Positions 48,095 through 60,985 of a stretch of DNA of 64,000 bases are shown in pieces (the first letter of the stretch is position 1; each line of letters opens with the position of its first letter). The position numbers and the translations under genes are program-made. The notes under the pieces are model-generated. The model worked only from the letters and a program-made list of their open reading frames with translations. It had not been told where the DNA came from and made no database searches. Origin of the DNA: Mangifera indica (taxonomy: Eukaryota > Streptophyta > Magnoliopsida > Sapindales > Anacardiaceae); assembly GCF_011075055.1 (NCBI RefSeq), contig NC_058146.1, positions 3,534,001 to 3,598,000 on the forward strand, given 5' to 3'.

Positions 48095-48425
48095 TAGGGT
48101 TAGATTCGAACTAAATTAAATTCAAGCTCAATTCGGTTTACATATAGTAGAGCTTGAGTTCGAACTCGAGCTCATGAAAGTTAAACTTGAACTCAATTTA
48201 AATTCAATTTGACTCGTTTCGAGCTTGAGCTTTTAACTAACTCGTTATCAAAACAACGTCGTTTTAATACATTTTGATCAAAACGATATCGTTTTGTATC
48301 AAAATTTTTAATTTACAGATTTTACAAGTAGCTTAAGCTCGCTTGAGCTTGTATAAGGCTGACTCATTTTCGACTGTTTGAGCTAAGCTTGAGCTCCAAT
48401 AGACTCGATTCGAATATAACCGTAA
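48095..48425. repeat. 'TTCGAGCTTGAG' repeat with paired palindromes
   Basis: Ends resemble inverted repeats (GGTTAGATTCGAAC at the left, GATTCGAATATAACC at the right). The centre carries AAAACAACGTCGTTTT (48250-48265) and AAAACGATATCGTTTT (48280-48295), whose starts are 30 bases apart. Flanks are rich in GAGCTTGAG and GAACTCGAGCTC. Confidence 0.65.
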
Positions 48426-48515
48426 GTATTATTTTATCATTAATTTAAAATCATTCAATTATATGATAATATATATAAATACGCACATATTTAAATCTCT
48501 AAAATGGGTAGATAT
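48420..48515. repeat. AT-rich foldback repeat, minus orientation
   Basis: 'gtattattttatcattaatttaaaatcattcaattatatgataatat', directly right of the palindrome-bearing repeat. Confidence 0.5.
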
Positions 48516-49576
48516 AATATTTATATTTTATTATATGGTGCTTGTTCAACAACAGACAACACCTTTCATTTCAACCCCCTTAACTTGGAAGGGAAGAAAT
48601 TTTAATCAATAATAAAAATTTAAAATGTTTTATTTGTTCCAACCAAATAGTTATAAATTGTTTCATTTTTTTTTTTTTAAATAAATTGGGTTTACTAAAT
48701 ATTGAAGTTGTTTTTCAGATTGGTTAATCATTGAATTTCTGATGTACAATTAACTTATATGTAACATAGAAAATTGAAAACTACCAAACTTCTGACCCCA
48801 ATTACTGATTGATTTGAATTGAATTTCTAAAAATTGGCACCACCCCACAATGGTCAATATGCAATGAAGCCTAACCCTTGAAAACCCTAATAGACAATTG
48901 GGTTTTTACCAAAAATCACTTTTTCAAACCAAGTTTTTCAGAAGTGATTCTATGAGTGCATCCCAAGCTACACAAAAAGAAAAGTTTTCATCAACCAATA
49001 ACCTTTTTTTTTTTTATCTTTTTGGGTGGGGAGAAATATAGAAGGAATTGATGTAGAGAGTATGATTGAAGATAGTTGAAATGAAGGGAAATATAATATA
49101 TATATATATATATATTTAGTGGCTCATCATTTCATTTCTTATCGGCAAAGTCCAGACATTCTTCTGGTATGCAATCACTTTTGTTTACCATTTCTCTAAT
49201 TTATTATTCAATACTTAAACTTTTTTAAACTCAATTTTGCTGTTTGCCTTTGAAGCCTTTCAATTTTTTGTTGCCCACTTAGATATTTAGTCTAAATTAA
49301 CATTAAAATTATTCATACTTATAATGAAAATTAATTTAAATATTAATATAATAATTAATAATAAATTAATATTTAATTATATAATAATACGTTATCAATT
49401 ATACTAAATAATAACATTCCAAAGCCAAAATGATGACCTAGTGAGAGGAGTGGAAAACTAACCCAACAATAACTCAAAAAAACTAAATTTCTGAGATATT
49501 TAACTAAAAATCGAAGATTTTCTGTTGTAAAAATTTAAAATTTTAACCATTAAAAAAGATTATGTGAGGACTAAGG

Positions 49577-49975
49577 GCGATAACTGTTCATACTTGATAC
49601 ATGATAGTCGAATCATATATTATATTATATATGAAAAATCTAATTTTTTGTATTGTATATTATATCATATTGTATAATACATATTTTAAAAAATAAATTA
49701 ATAAAATAATAAAAAATTATAACTAGTATGTTATTATTTTAAAAAATATTACAAATATCTATAAAATTTTAAAAAATTTTATACACACCTCTACTATATT
49801 ATTGTTTTCTTTTAAAAAATGAATTAACCCATATTGATAATATATATATTATATCTATGATATATTCATTATATCGTATTAATTTAATATATTTTATAGT
49901 ATATATTATTTTTGTATTTATATTATATAGTATATAATACATATAGTATATTATAAAATAATAACTTTGATGCTT
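49577..49975. repeat. Dispersed AT-rich repeat, 'ATAC' family, copy 1
   Basis: Begins ACTTGATACATGATAGTCGA and contains CACACCTCTACTATATTA and a string of near-palindromic 'tatattatatagtatata' words. Related to 57.7 and 61.4 kb. Confidence 0.6.
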
Positions 49976-50694
49976 CGGTAAGTTTACTTTTTACTTTGTT
50001 GCAATTATCAGTGTTGAGTACAGCCACCCAAAAAAAGACAAATTAGAAAGATTTTTATTTTATTTTATAATTTTCTAAAATCACTAAATAATTTTTTAAA
50101 GAACATTGAAGATTCAATTTTGGTACAATGTAAATTAAAAGAACGTGAAAGAGCGTTTAGTTTTTGACTTTGAACGTTCACAGCTAAATTCCTTAGCTGC
50201 CTTCTAAGTTCTGGCCCCACCTCTCATATACGTATAAAAAACACGGTTCCAGTACACGCAAAGTAGAACGGCCGTATATTCAACTTTCAACTACATAATT
50301 TGTGATGTATACTACATAAAAGTAATATTATACATATCTAATTTTTTATACACAAATAAATATATATTTATAGATTGTTTTATTAACTGTGTAATATTTA
50401 TATTATTAATAGCAAAGGTGAAATTTATTAATTAAAAGAAATAAAAATATATATTATCTGAGATGTAGGGTAAGTAGTTAATGTCTTATGTTATGAAAAA
50501 GGTTATAATTGATTTATATATTTATATTATTGGATAAAAAATATTTTGAATCATGTTTATTTTATTAAAATTGTATATAATAATTAATGCATGAAACAAA
50601 TAAAATAACAATAAAGTTATGTTAAATCAGTTTTAAATACATATTTAAATATGTAAATGGCCGAAAGATTTATTGTTATTTAGTTTATTGTTGA

Positions 50695-51300
50695 GGGGAT
50701 ATCAGTTAACTTTTGAAAATTCAAATATTTATTTATCAACTGTTAAAGATAATAAAATTTATTAGTTCTAAAATATTATTATTATTTAACAAGTAATATT
50801 AAAAAAAATAAAATTTTATCTTTTTTTTAAACATAAATTTTAAAAATTAATAATTTTCTCTTAACCTAAATTTTAAAAACTTATTTTCCCCCCCTATGTT
50901 TTTTTTCCTTCCTTCTTTGATGACCTTCCCCATCTCCGACCTACTTTGTCTTCCCACTTATCTTCCTCTGCGACTCTTTCTCCCTTTCTTGGCGCTTTTT
51001 GTTAAAAACAAGTGATTTGTCTTCGCTCTCTCTTGTTTGACGAATTGTCAACCGAAGATGCGATGGTTCATCAAACAAGAGAGAACATTGAATCAAAGCG
51101 GGAAGGAGCACCAATTCATTGAATCGAAGATAAATTGTGCTACCAAAGAATTGAAGACAAAACCCTAAGTCGTGCACTTAGATCTCTCGCTCAATTTGAC
51201 CACAAAAACAATAGTTTGGGTATCGACAATGCCATTAAGGAGAGAGAAGGTGCCAACACTAGGGTTGACAATCCACTAGAATAAATTATAGGGAAAAATG
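50695..51300. repeat. Repeat related to 7.1 and 24.1 kb
   Basis: 'aacaagtaatattaaaaaaaataaaattttatc' followed by long T runs and a CTTCGTC/CTCTCTTG-rich section. Open frames within (for example 50941-51177) have no recognisable homology. Confidence 0.35.
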
Positions 51301-51849
51301 GTTACCAGAAAAAGATAATATATTTTATGAATGTGTAACTGTAATATTCTAAAATTTGAGAGGGCGAATGTTTTTTTTTAAATAATAAAACCTTAAATGA
51401 TAGGAAAAAAATAAGTTTTCAAAACTTATGTTAAGAGAAATGGTTAGTTTTTAAAATTAAGATAGAAAAACAAAATAAAAGTTTAGTTTTTTTAATATTA
51501 CTTATTAATAACATTTTTATTTTTATAATTAAATGCATATTTTAATAAAAGTCGAATGAGGGATGAATACTTAGACTTTTTTAAGTTAATGGGTTTCAAT
51601 TAAATAAAAAATTAAATCTTGGACGAAAAAATGTTTTTATTTATAAAAATAAATAAATCTATTATTTCTGTCTAATTGTATGTGCCCACAGTATTGAATG
51701 TTACGAAAGGCAAGCGGTGAATAGTAGAAATGTGGGTGGTGGGCGAGTGGGACCCTGAGACAGTGAAGGAATAGTAAAAGACAGCTGGCAGTGAAGGATG
51801 AAATTGAACAGCAGCAGCAGCCTCACCCACCGTCGCCGTTTCCTTTTTA

Positions 51850-52513
51850 AGCCTTCTCTCTTTTCATTTCACTTCTCTGCAAATTCAACTTCAACTTCCA
51901 CCTTCAACACCACTTCTTCTTCTTCCTCCTCAAGGTTTGAATAGTTAATTCTTTCTTCCGCTCTTGCAACAACATCGATAGATTCTTAATTTTACATCAC
52001 ATTTCCCTGCAATTCCTTGCCTTTTTCTTTCACTCTTCCTTCTATAACTCAATTTCCTGCGTTTCTATTTGCTTTTTCTTCTGTAACGAAGAATTATCAT
52101 CTTCTTGCAACTGAATTTCAAGCTTTCAGAATTCGGTTTCTCGTTTTTGAAATTATACATAAATTAATTAATGTGAATATGAAGTATTTTCATTATTTCA
52201 CCTCCATTTTTGTACTTGGAACTTGAAAAATTTTAAAATTTTTGCCTCTGTTTTCTGTGATACCTCCAAAATGTTCAAAATTGGATTTAATAATTACAAT
52301 AATATATTTCACTTTTTTTTTTGGAAAACCAAAAAAAGCAAATTATTGTGATTGCATTGTGCTAACATGCGCTAGCCTGGCTTTCCTTATTTCTGAAATT
52401 CACGCCCACTGTATATATGAAAACAAAATCCTTCCACTATTTTCAACTTATTTTCTTTTCTTTTTTTTTCTGTCAGGAAAATTTCTTCGTACAAGTAAAG
52501 AAAGAGAGGAATT
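51850..52513 (+). promoter_or_regulatory. GATA-factor leader with a 5' UTR intron
   Basis: A CT-rich leader (about 51850-51934) ends in CTCAAG|GTTTGA, and an acceptor TTTTTCTGTCAG ends at 52476. This predicts a 5' UTR intron at 51935-52476. The spliced leader holds no upstream ATG. The promoter must lie near 51.75-51.85 kb; only a weak TTTTTAAG is visible there. Confidence 0.6.
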
Positions 52514-54127
52514 ATGATTGGACCAAATTTCATGGACGAGCTAGACTGTGGCAGCTTCTTCGACCACATTGACGACTTGCTTGATTTTCCGAACGAAGAT
52601 ATCGAAGCTGGGTTAACGGCTGCCGACTCTAAGTCTTTCTCCCCTCTTTGGCCGACTCAGTCCGAATCATTGCCGGCTTCCGACTCGGTCTTCTCAAACA
52701 ACAGCACTACAGACATTTCCGCTGAGCTTTCCGTTCCAGTAAGTTCAATTATCAACCGTTGGATATGTTTTTCATGACGTCATATGTCGTATCGTTTGAA
52801 TGCCACGTAGTGTAGACTTTTTTTTTTTATAATACTAAATAAATGTTATAGGATGTCCATATTTTTTCAATAAAACTTTTAATGAAATATAATTAAATGA
52901 ATTTAGATTGAAAATAAAATAATAATTAATTATATAATGGGACCTCCTGTTTATATGTATAAATTGTGTATTAAATTCATATTTTTTTAAATAAAAAAGT
53001 TTGAATTTTTAGTTAGGGGTGTTTTAGTAATTTGACTGTTTTAGTGTCGGCGTTAGAGTGGAAGCCACTTCATGTGATGAGTAATTTGGCATATAGATTT
53101 TTCCTTTTGGATGCAAGTCACATCAGTTGGTTGCCCATGTTACTACCTAAAGTTAGTTGTGCCTTTTACAGTGGTTATTCGTTGGCGAATCAATTGTTTT
53201 CTTGATTTTGCTTCATGTGTCGTCTACAATTATTCATTTTTATTGTCTTTTAGTTAGATTTCTTCAACAACCCAATTTAATTCCATTGATGAATCACGTA
53301 ATTATAATCATCTTACAGAATTTGTGAGCTTTAATCTGATTCAATTTTGGTAATTGTTATTGCAGTATGAAGACATTGTTCAGCTTGAATGGCTTTCCAA
53401 CTTTGTTGAGGATTCCTTCTCCGGAGGAAGCCTTACAATTAATAAACAGGTGTCATCCTGGACGTCTAGTCCAATTTCTGTTCTGGAGAGCAGTAGCTCC
53501 TGCTCAGGAGAGAAAAATGTGTTGTGCAGCCCCAAAACAGTTCCCCCCGGAAGACGAGTACGTGCTCGTAGCAAACGTACTCGCCCCGCAACTTTTAATC
53601 CTCGCCCTCCACTGCAACTTATTTCACCGACTTCCTCTGTCACTGAGGCGCACCAGTCCTTTGTAGGCCCTAAGGTTCCTTCTGATTCTGAGAATTTTGC
53701 TGAGTCTCGCCTTGTGATCAAGATAACAAAGCAGTATAACTCAGAACATAAGAAGAAAAAGAAGATGAAATTGACAGTTTCCCAAGATTCCACTGAGAAT
53801 GATCAAAACCAACCAACTCAAGCAGTTCGGAAATGCAAGCATTGTGAGATAACAAAGACGCCGCAATGGAGGGCAGGACCTTTGGGGCCGAAAACCCTTT
53901 GCAACGCATGTGGTGTTCGTTACAAATCAGGCAGGCTCTTCCCTGAATACAGGCCTGCAGCTAGCCCAACATTTGTGCCCTCCGTGCACTCAAATTCCCA
54001 CAAGAAGGTTCTCGAAATGAGATGCAAGAATGGTGAGAAGCCTGCAATGGCAGGGATTGAGAAGATGATGGCCAATTCTCCGGAGATGATTCCAAATATC
54101 AACAACCTTGCACGGGAGTACATTTGA
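52514..54127 (+). CDS. GATA zinc-finger transcription factor (plant class A)
   Basis: Two exons, 52514-52738 and 53366-54127, encode 328 residues. One type IV zinc finger, C-X2-C-X18-C-X2-C (about residues 232-257: [20 protein letters not shown] then [15 protein letters not shown]), sits near the C terminus and binds GATA sites. The plant class A signature follows it ([13 protein letters not shown], then [12 protein letters not shown]). The N terminus is acidic ([19 protein letters not shown]), as in class A factors where it activates transcription. The block [18 protein letters not shown] matches the conserved patch at the start of exon 2. A basic stretch ([12 protein letters not shown]) and a Lys run (KKKKK) could serve as nuclear signals. 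The intron position in the N-terminal third is usual for the class. Closest relatives are probably GATA5/7/8/12-type; I cannot choose. No defect seen. Confidence 0.95.
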
Positions 54128-55304
54128 GGGATAGGCTTCAGGAGAGAGCAACGCTCCCTATTGGGAATATTTCTCCTCGGCTTTCCTCACTTGTTCCAGT
54201 CTTATCTGCAATTTGCTTACAGTTATTTCCTTCATTTCTTTGTTCATTTGATTTTGTACAGGGTTGGAATGGGCGAAGTAGGAGCAGTAGATGACCCAAT
54301 ATTTTAGCTAGTAGAAAAGAAGAGGAGAGAAGAAAAGGATTGTAATGAGAGAACTGAACTGAACTGAGGGTCATAGAGAAAAGGAAAGACTTAAGAATAG
54401 TAAAGTTTTAGGTTTACTGAAATGAGTTAGGTCCTTTAGATGTTGATTTCTTGTGTTTCCTTCTTTTCTTTTTTTATATTCTTTTTCTTGTTCTTCCCTT
54501 CATTTAGGGAATTCTTTTTGCAGTTCATTTGTCAGTAGAAATTTGAGAACTTTGGTATTGCTTTTACCTTCAAAATCTCCTATTTATAATATTATTGGTT
54601 TACACATACAAAATGGTGTTAAAATGGATATGGGTAAAAGGGGCCTCGGCAGTTGGCTGGTGGGGATTGATGAGCTGATGGGTTAAATAATAAGAGTCAA
54701 TGTAATTATGGTTGAGGTTGTTACCAGGGATCTGGCAAAACGTCTAAGTCGGACCAAACTCTTACCAAATGAAAGGGAAAGAAAATTTTCAACTTAATAA
54801 TATTGATGAGTGTTGTTATGGAGCAATCCATCACATCAATTATTAGTTATTTTTCATCATGTTCAAATCTCATTGGTTCTTTGGTTATGATATGATATTA
54901 TTTTGCTTTAAAGCAACACTTAAGTTGACGGAGAAACTAAAAAGCCCCCTTTTTTCCGAACCCACCTTCATTTTCGTCTTCGTCTTCACACCACCAATGA
55001 ATCAAGAGAGAACCCTTATGACCACGAGGGCAAATCTCCTAACGAATTGCATAGCTTTTTATTTTTTCCTATTTGTAAAATCCTCTTCAATGAGACAAAC
55101 AAAGAGCATCCTCAAAATAACTCATTCACCCTCACAAGAAAGCTAAGGGTCTTACTCCTTTTATTTTGGAGAACCTTTTGCTAAAAATTTTGAAAGGCAG
55201 AAGGGAATTAATCTCTTATGAGGTTCAATTCATATTTAAAAGGTTTACAGAGAATATATTAAGATAAGAATGCAAAATCTCTTTTGCTAAAATACATATC
55301 TTAA

Positions 55305-55625
55305 ACTAAAGTTGGATTCGAGCTTGACTTGCTTTAGTGAAGTTAAGTTTGAGCTTGTTGGACTCGTTTCAAAAGTATTTGAACTCGGTTCATTTTAGAA
55401 GAGCTGAGTTTGAATTGAGCTTTAAGCTTGATTCAATACTAAAACGACGTCGTTTTGATCCATATTGGTCAAAACGATGTCGTTTTAGTTGATTTGTATT
55501 AAAATTTTTAAGTTCACAAATTTTACGAACCGAACACCTCTAAAATTTAAATTTAAAAATATTAAACTTTCATACTTAAGCTAGAACAAACTCGGTTTCA
55601 ATCCAATCTTATCTTAAACTATGCC
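55305..55625. repeat. 'TTCGAGCTTGAG' repeat with paired palindromes
   Basis: The best-kept centre of the family: AAAACGACGTCGTTTT (55441-55456, perfect) and AAAACGATGTCGTTTT (55471-55486), again 30 bases apart. It begins GTTGGATTCGAGC and continues with TTTGAGCTTG words. Confidence 0.65.
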
Positions 55626-56207
55626 ACATTTAGATATCACTACCCAAGAACAATACTTGTATGTCTAATTAGTAAATATGCATTTTATACACATATTACA
55701 TATGTTTGTTGTATTTTTTTCATTTTAAACGCATTATATCATATATTTGGATTGAAAATGTTTAAAACACATATTTAATATATTTGTTGTATTAAATACG
55801 TATTAAACAACTGTGTTACATATTGTCATATTTTTTAATTGTTTTGACAAAAGGTTAAAATAATGTCGTTCTACAAAGCACAAACTTAAAATTAATATTA
55901 TTTTATTTTTTAAAATATATTATTAACGATGTGTTGTATAAAACTCATATATACATATTTTATATATTTTTAATCTAAATTTTATAACTTTTATATTTTA
56001 GTATTAAATAACTAAGTTCATAAGAGATTAAACTCCTTGTTAGAAGTTAAGACTCAGATGATAGTTAAGGAGAAGAATGTAAAAACTCTTTCACTCAAAT
56101 TTATATCATATAGTAACATATTATTGTTGTGCACATAATTTTATTGATCACGAAAACCTATTTAAAGCTCAAACTTTTTTCATCCAATTTAAACCTTTTC
56201 AAAATTT

Positions 56208-56640
56208 ACAATGCTGAGGCTTAAGGCTGGATACGAGCCTAGCCCAGCTCGTTTTCGGCTCATTTTCAATGAACCCAAGCTTGGGCTCGTCGAACTCACT
56301 AAACACATATTTGTGTTCGACTCGTTTTATAATTTTAGTGTTCGGGCTCGACTCGCACTTAGCTCAGGTTCATGTGTTAGGGCTCGGGTTTGCTTTGGAC
56401 TTGTATTTCAAATAGCAAACAGTGTCGTTTGTTCTAAGTTAAATGTTTCTTTTATTTGAGTGAGTAGCTCACGAGCCGAGCTCAGCTCGCTTAACCGGTG
56501 TTCGGATTTGGGCTCATATTCTTTTTTTGTTTAAAATTCAAGCTTGTGTTTGGGCTCGGGCTCTTTCAAGGTAAGCTTGTTTGAACAAAGCTCATTTCAA
56601 ACCTGAACAAGCTTGCTTCGAATCCACCCCTACTGAGGCT
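56208..56640. repeat. GC-richer copy of the 'TTCGAGCTTGAG' repeat
   Basis: Begins GGCTGGATACGAGCC and ends GCTTCGAATCCACCCC, which are inverted to each other. Contains GGGCTCG and GAGCTCAGCTCGC words and a remnant AGTGTCGTTTG near 56418. Probably a younger or differently substituted member. Confidence 0.55.
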
Positions 56641-57734
56641 TAAACCTAATTCTTTAGCCCACCAAATACTAAATTGTTTCACCTGAGCCGTAATTCTACA
56701 CTTTTCTTTTGTAAGCTGGGCTGGTTTAATCGGGCTTCTAGGACTAAAACTGGGCAGGGTTCTGAGATTTCCTGTGAATGGATAATGTGTGTTTTCTGGG
56801 CCAAGCCCCAAAACAACCTGAAGTACACAATGAAGAAGCTTATATTTGCTGAAATATTTAACCTAATATTTTTATTTCTTAAAAAAGAGGCAACGAAACC
56901 AAATCAGCTAATCTACACGAGAAACAAGAATAAACTAACTTACCAATTATAATTATAAGAGCTTCCCTCAAACTCAAGATGGTAATCTAAAAACTAGATT
57001 GAGTTTCAAGGCAGGGGGAAATCCTGCTGATTGGAAAAGTTTTATAAAAACGTCAGAAATTTAATAATCAACCTTAATAAGATATAAGATGCCCTTTTAT
57101 ATGTGATTACGAATAAAGTAATAATCAATCCCAATATATTTGTTATTTTGTTATAAAATACCTGTATAAAAAATAAGACTGTAGACATACGCATTTCAAT
57201 TATAAGGTCAAACCACATTAACAATTATTTATCCATTTTCCTTCATTTACATTTCAATTCACTGTAATAAAGCCTTTTCAATTTTTAATGATGGTATCTC
57301 CAAATATTTTTATTTTGTATTATTAACCAAAAGAAGTTGACCAAAAAGAATGGTACAATGGTGGAACTAGTTTTAAATTCAAATAAAATGAAAGACAGTA
57401 AGCAGCAACTCCGCCGGCTGCACCAGGACCAGATGGAGCGGCATGACGGCAACCTCCGCCGGTATTCGTGTTCAACTTCAACACATGTACCAATTAATGT
57501 TCAATTATTAAACTATACCCCATTTGGCCTCCTCGTTTCCTCGCCTTGCTGTCTCTTCTTCGGCCAAATCTTGCTTATTTCATAAGTGTGATATCTCCTC
57601 TAATTTTGCAGTTAAAGATAAGTATGAAACTATGAATGAAAATTATTACAAATAGTTTTAAAAATTCGTGTGTTAATTCTTGTAGAAAATAATTATGTAC
57701 TTTGAATGAAAATAATTTTGAGTGTATAACTCAC

Positions 57735-58050
57735 ATAATATGATTTAAGTTTGAATAATTATGATATTCGAATCGTATATCATATGATATATCAAAAATG
57801 AAAATTTTTATACTACGTATTTTATCATATCATAGAATAAACTTTTAAAAAATTAAATATTAATAAAATAATAAAAAAATTTCATACGTGCCTCTATTAT
57901 GTTTTTATTTATTTTTAAATATTTCAATAATATAATTTATATTATAAAATATATTTATTATATTATATTAATTTGATATAATTTAATATTTATATTTTTT
58001 ATTATACCATATAATAAAATATATATTACGTATTGTATAATATAAACAAC
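57735..58050. repeat. 'ATAC' family repeat, copy 2
   Basis: Contains TTCGAATCGTATATCATATG, ATACGTGCCTCTATTATG and 'attatattaatttgatataat', aligned in the same order and orientation as 49.58-49.97 kb. Confidence 0.6.
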
Positions 58051-59261
58051 CATGCGCGGAGCTACCCTAGTAAAATTTCTCATCATAAACTCTTTTACTC
58101 TGGGCTGGCGTGCCTTTGCTGTTTTCATTGGGCCCATAATCATCAATATTTTGAATTATTTTTAATTTTCTTCCATTTAAGAAATAATTAAGCCACAGAA
58201 ATTTCAGCAACTTCATCATCAGGTAACATAATATCTTGGGTTTAGATTTAAAAAAATCAATGATTTTCCAAGAAATTCAAATATTAATTTATTAAATTAA
58301 ATCAAGTTTTATTACAGTAAATAATGATGTCTATATTTACTAAAAAGAAAAAACAAATATAAAATCCCAGGAGTAACGACACAGATTCTAGGTGGGCCCC
58401 ATCTGTGGATCCTACAGTTATATCCGACGAGAATCTCACAGTGAGTGGGCCCAAATGAAATAAACACACATGATTTAGGACACGTGTCTGATTTGTACGG
58501 ACTGCTCGTGATAAAAGAAAAGTACAGCAGAAAGGGTTGTCTTGTAGCTGTCAATTTAGCCTAGCCGGCCGGCAGTGATACAGTGACTGCTTGGTTTTGT
58601 CAGTAGCCAACGGCTGCGATTAAATCAATGACACTAACAATCAAATCAGACCTTTCATTTCTCCGTAATTTACTAGTTTAAGTAATTTTCACCTTTGTAA
58701 CTGTCGATGCCACTCATAGATAACTGCCACTCCAAATTGCACTCTGGTGGCTTAAGATCCCCAGCGGGCATATCCAATTCGAATTTTACTTGTTTAGTTT
58801 ATCTTTAAAAGACAATCTATCTCAAATATGATCATCCATATGGTTGTGATCCTCTCCCTTTCTGTCACATTTATGTTTGTTTATATATCGAATTTTTAAA
58901 GGAAAAAGTATATATTAAATTATCGTAGATTAGGATCTTAATTTGTAATTTGAATTAAAATGAGAGAATTATACCTATATAAAAAACATTATGTTTACAA
59001 GAGAAAGTTAAAGTTTGTTCTGAATAAACATTATAAGGATGTCAAGTTATAGAATACCAATAGATCTCTTTCTTGATAGAACTGTAACTATAGTTTTGAC
59101 ATAAAAAAAAAAAAACTTTCACTTCATGAGTTATAAATTTATATTAGTTTGGTTGGCAGTCGTTTTTTGATATGTTTATACTTTAGATAAGATTTCAGTG
59201 GGTTATAAACTTTAGAACATTGATTTATCCTCATGTGTTAATTGTGGTAAAACGATTTTTT

Positions 59262-59395
59262 TAATAAAACTATATATATATATATATAATTTGAATATAC
59301 ATATGATATATTATTATACAATTAAATAATTTTAAATTAAAAATAAAATAATATTTAATTATATAACAATATATTATTTATATATATCAATCACA
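59262..59395. repeat. AT-rich foldback repeat, plus orientation
   Basis: Left arm 'gatatattattatacaattaaataat', spacer 'tttaaattaaaaataaaa', right arm 'taatatttaattatataacaatatatt'. This is the clearest example of the stem-spacer-stem layout. Confidence 0.7.
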
Positions 59396-59399
59396 CGAA

Positions 59400-59960
59400 A
59401 TCACGTGTCAACGAACTTTTTTAATTTATTTCTGTTCCACCATACGATTAAAGTCCACATTTTCACCCCCAACCACACAATATCTGTAGTCCACGAAGTT
59501 TGAAAAATACACAAAACAACCCCGTCTTCAACAAATCTCACCACACGAATTCGTGTGGTCAGTGCACCATTCGCATGATCACTGCCGAATTCGTGTGGTT
59601 ACATTTCACCTCCCAAACTTCGTTTTTCAATCTCCTTTTCAACAACAATCAATTCAACACTTAATCTAACACAAAAGCCCTAAGAAGATTTATCAAAATC
59701 ACAAACAAATCAAGCATTTTCATCGAAAATTTTAAATCGAAACTCTAACGCTATACACCCAAATTTCATATGAAATCGCTCAAATCGTGAATCAAAATGC
59801 ATAAAGAGATGATAAAGGTTGTTTTACTAACCTTTTTCTTTATTTTCGTGGCTGAAAACATCGCAAAAATCACTGGAGAAAATCGAAGCTGTTGAGTGCA
59901 CGAAAATATGTATTTGAATTTTCTGTTTTCGTGTATCTAGTGGAGATACGCGTAGTTTTT
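59400..59960. repeat. GC-richer block with CCACACGAATTCGTGTGG palindrome
   Basis: A 20-bp perfect palindrome, ACCACACGAATTCGTGTGGT (59540-59559), is followed by a partial repeat GCCGAATTCGTGTGGT at about 59584. The rest is a C/A-rich run ending near 59960. Probably part of a non-coding transposon, but its ends were not found. Confidence 0.35.
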
Positions 59961-60511
59961 ATCGATTTTGATACGAGGGATATTTTTATCTCTGTATAGT
60001 TTTAAGACATTTTCATTTAATATTTAAATTTAGAGATAATTTTGTTTTACCCTCTTATCGTTGGGGTAATTTAATTAATTTTCCTAAAAAAAATATATAT
60101 GCATGATGTTTCTCAAATTTTTTTTAATCTGATGACAAGACTAAAAGAAAACTTTAAGTAATGGGGTCTTGTGGACAGTCTTTACTTAATTAGACATTAA
60201 TATGGCAACAAGACAACGGAAAAAACATCAAGAAACTGACATGCCAATAAATTGCAAAAGACATTTAGATGTTAAATTCAAAGGGCCTCATAAGAAAGAC
60301 AAGCACAGAACAATGTTTTTAAAGTGGGGTACGGCTTTGTTGTGGTGTAGAGTGCAAGTAAATTAAATAAAAATATTTTCATTTATTTATTGGTAAAGAG
60401 TATAATAAAATTAAATTAAATTAAAATACATGTCTAAATCAGTGTTGGTTTCAATTCCAACTGCCAGTGTCTTATCCAATTAATGTCCATTTGTAGGCTA
60501 TTTATTACTAA

Positions 60512-60539
60512 CAATAATAATAATAATAATAATAATAAT
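60512..60539. repeat. (AAT)n microsatellite
   Basis: Nine perfect trinucleotide units. Confidence 0.95.
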
Positions 60540-60714
60540 TTCTTCGGAGGCAATTACAAGGTAAACTGTCACAAAATAAATTAATTTTGGCCAATCATAT
60601 ATAGAAATTAAAATGGCAAAAAATTGAGTGATCATAGAAGTGCCGTTTAAAAGATTGGTGAGGGGTCCATTTCATAAATTGACGAAGATATAATATAATT
60701 TTGTTTTCCACTTA

Positions 60715-60985
60715 TTTAAACAATAAAATATTATGTATATATATTTTTAATATATAAAAAATATCTTATTATATAATTAGGTAATTTTAAATTAAAAATA
60801 AATTAATATTTAATCACATAAAAATATATTATTTATATATTTAAATTATATAAAAAAATATGTATTATTATATCATTATGTGTTATTTTATCTTTAATTC
60901 AAAATTATCTAATCGTATGATGACATATCATTTATGTATATAAATTCTATATAAAAAATATTTACATATAGTTTTGTTATTATTT
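60715..60985. repeat. Two AT-rich foldback repeats in opposite orientations
   Basis: 60715-60860 is in plus orientation ('attttaaattaaaaataaattaatatttaatcacataaaaatatatt'). 60862-60985 is in minus orientation ('gttattttatctttaattcaaaattatctaatcgtatgatgacatatc'). They are nearly contiguous and so form a larger inverted pair. Confidence 0.6.

Larger units (their letters stand above)
40776..51850. other. Gene desert of about 11 kb with repeats
   Basis: No homologous coding frame was seen on either strand. GC-richer, G-box-containing stretches at 41580-41960, 42420-42720 and 43720-44100 look like single-copy or promoter-like DNA, but no gene follows them. The rest is AT-rich repeat sequence, listed separately where it can be delimited. 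Confidence 0.6.

Noticed and set aside
40776..51850. Possible LTR retrotransposon in the gene desert
   Set aside because: No reverse transcriptase, integrase or protease motifs and no long direct terminal repeats were seen; only short dispersed repeats.
53380..53793. 137-codon minus-strand frame within the GATA gene
   Set aside because: Antisense shadow of GATA exon 2.
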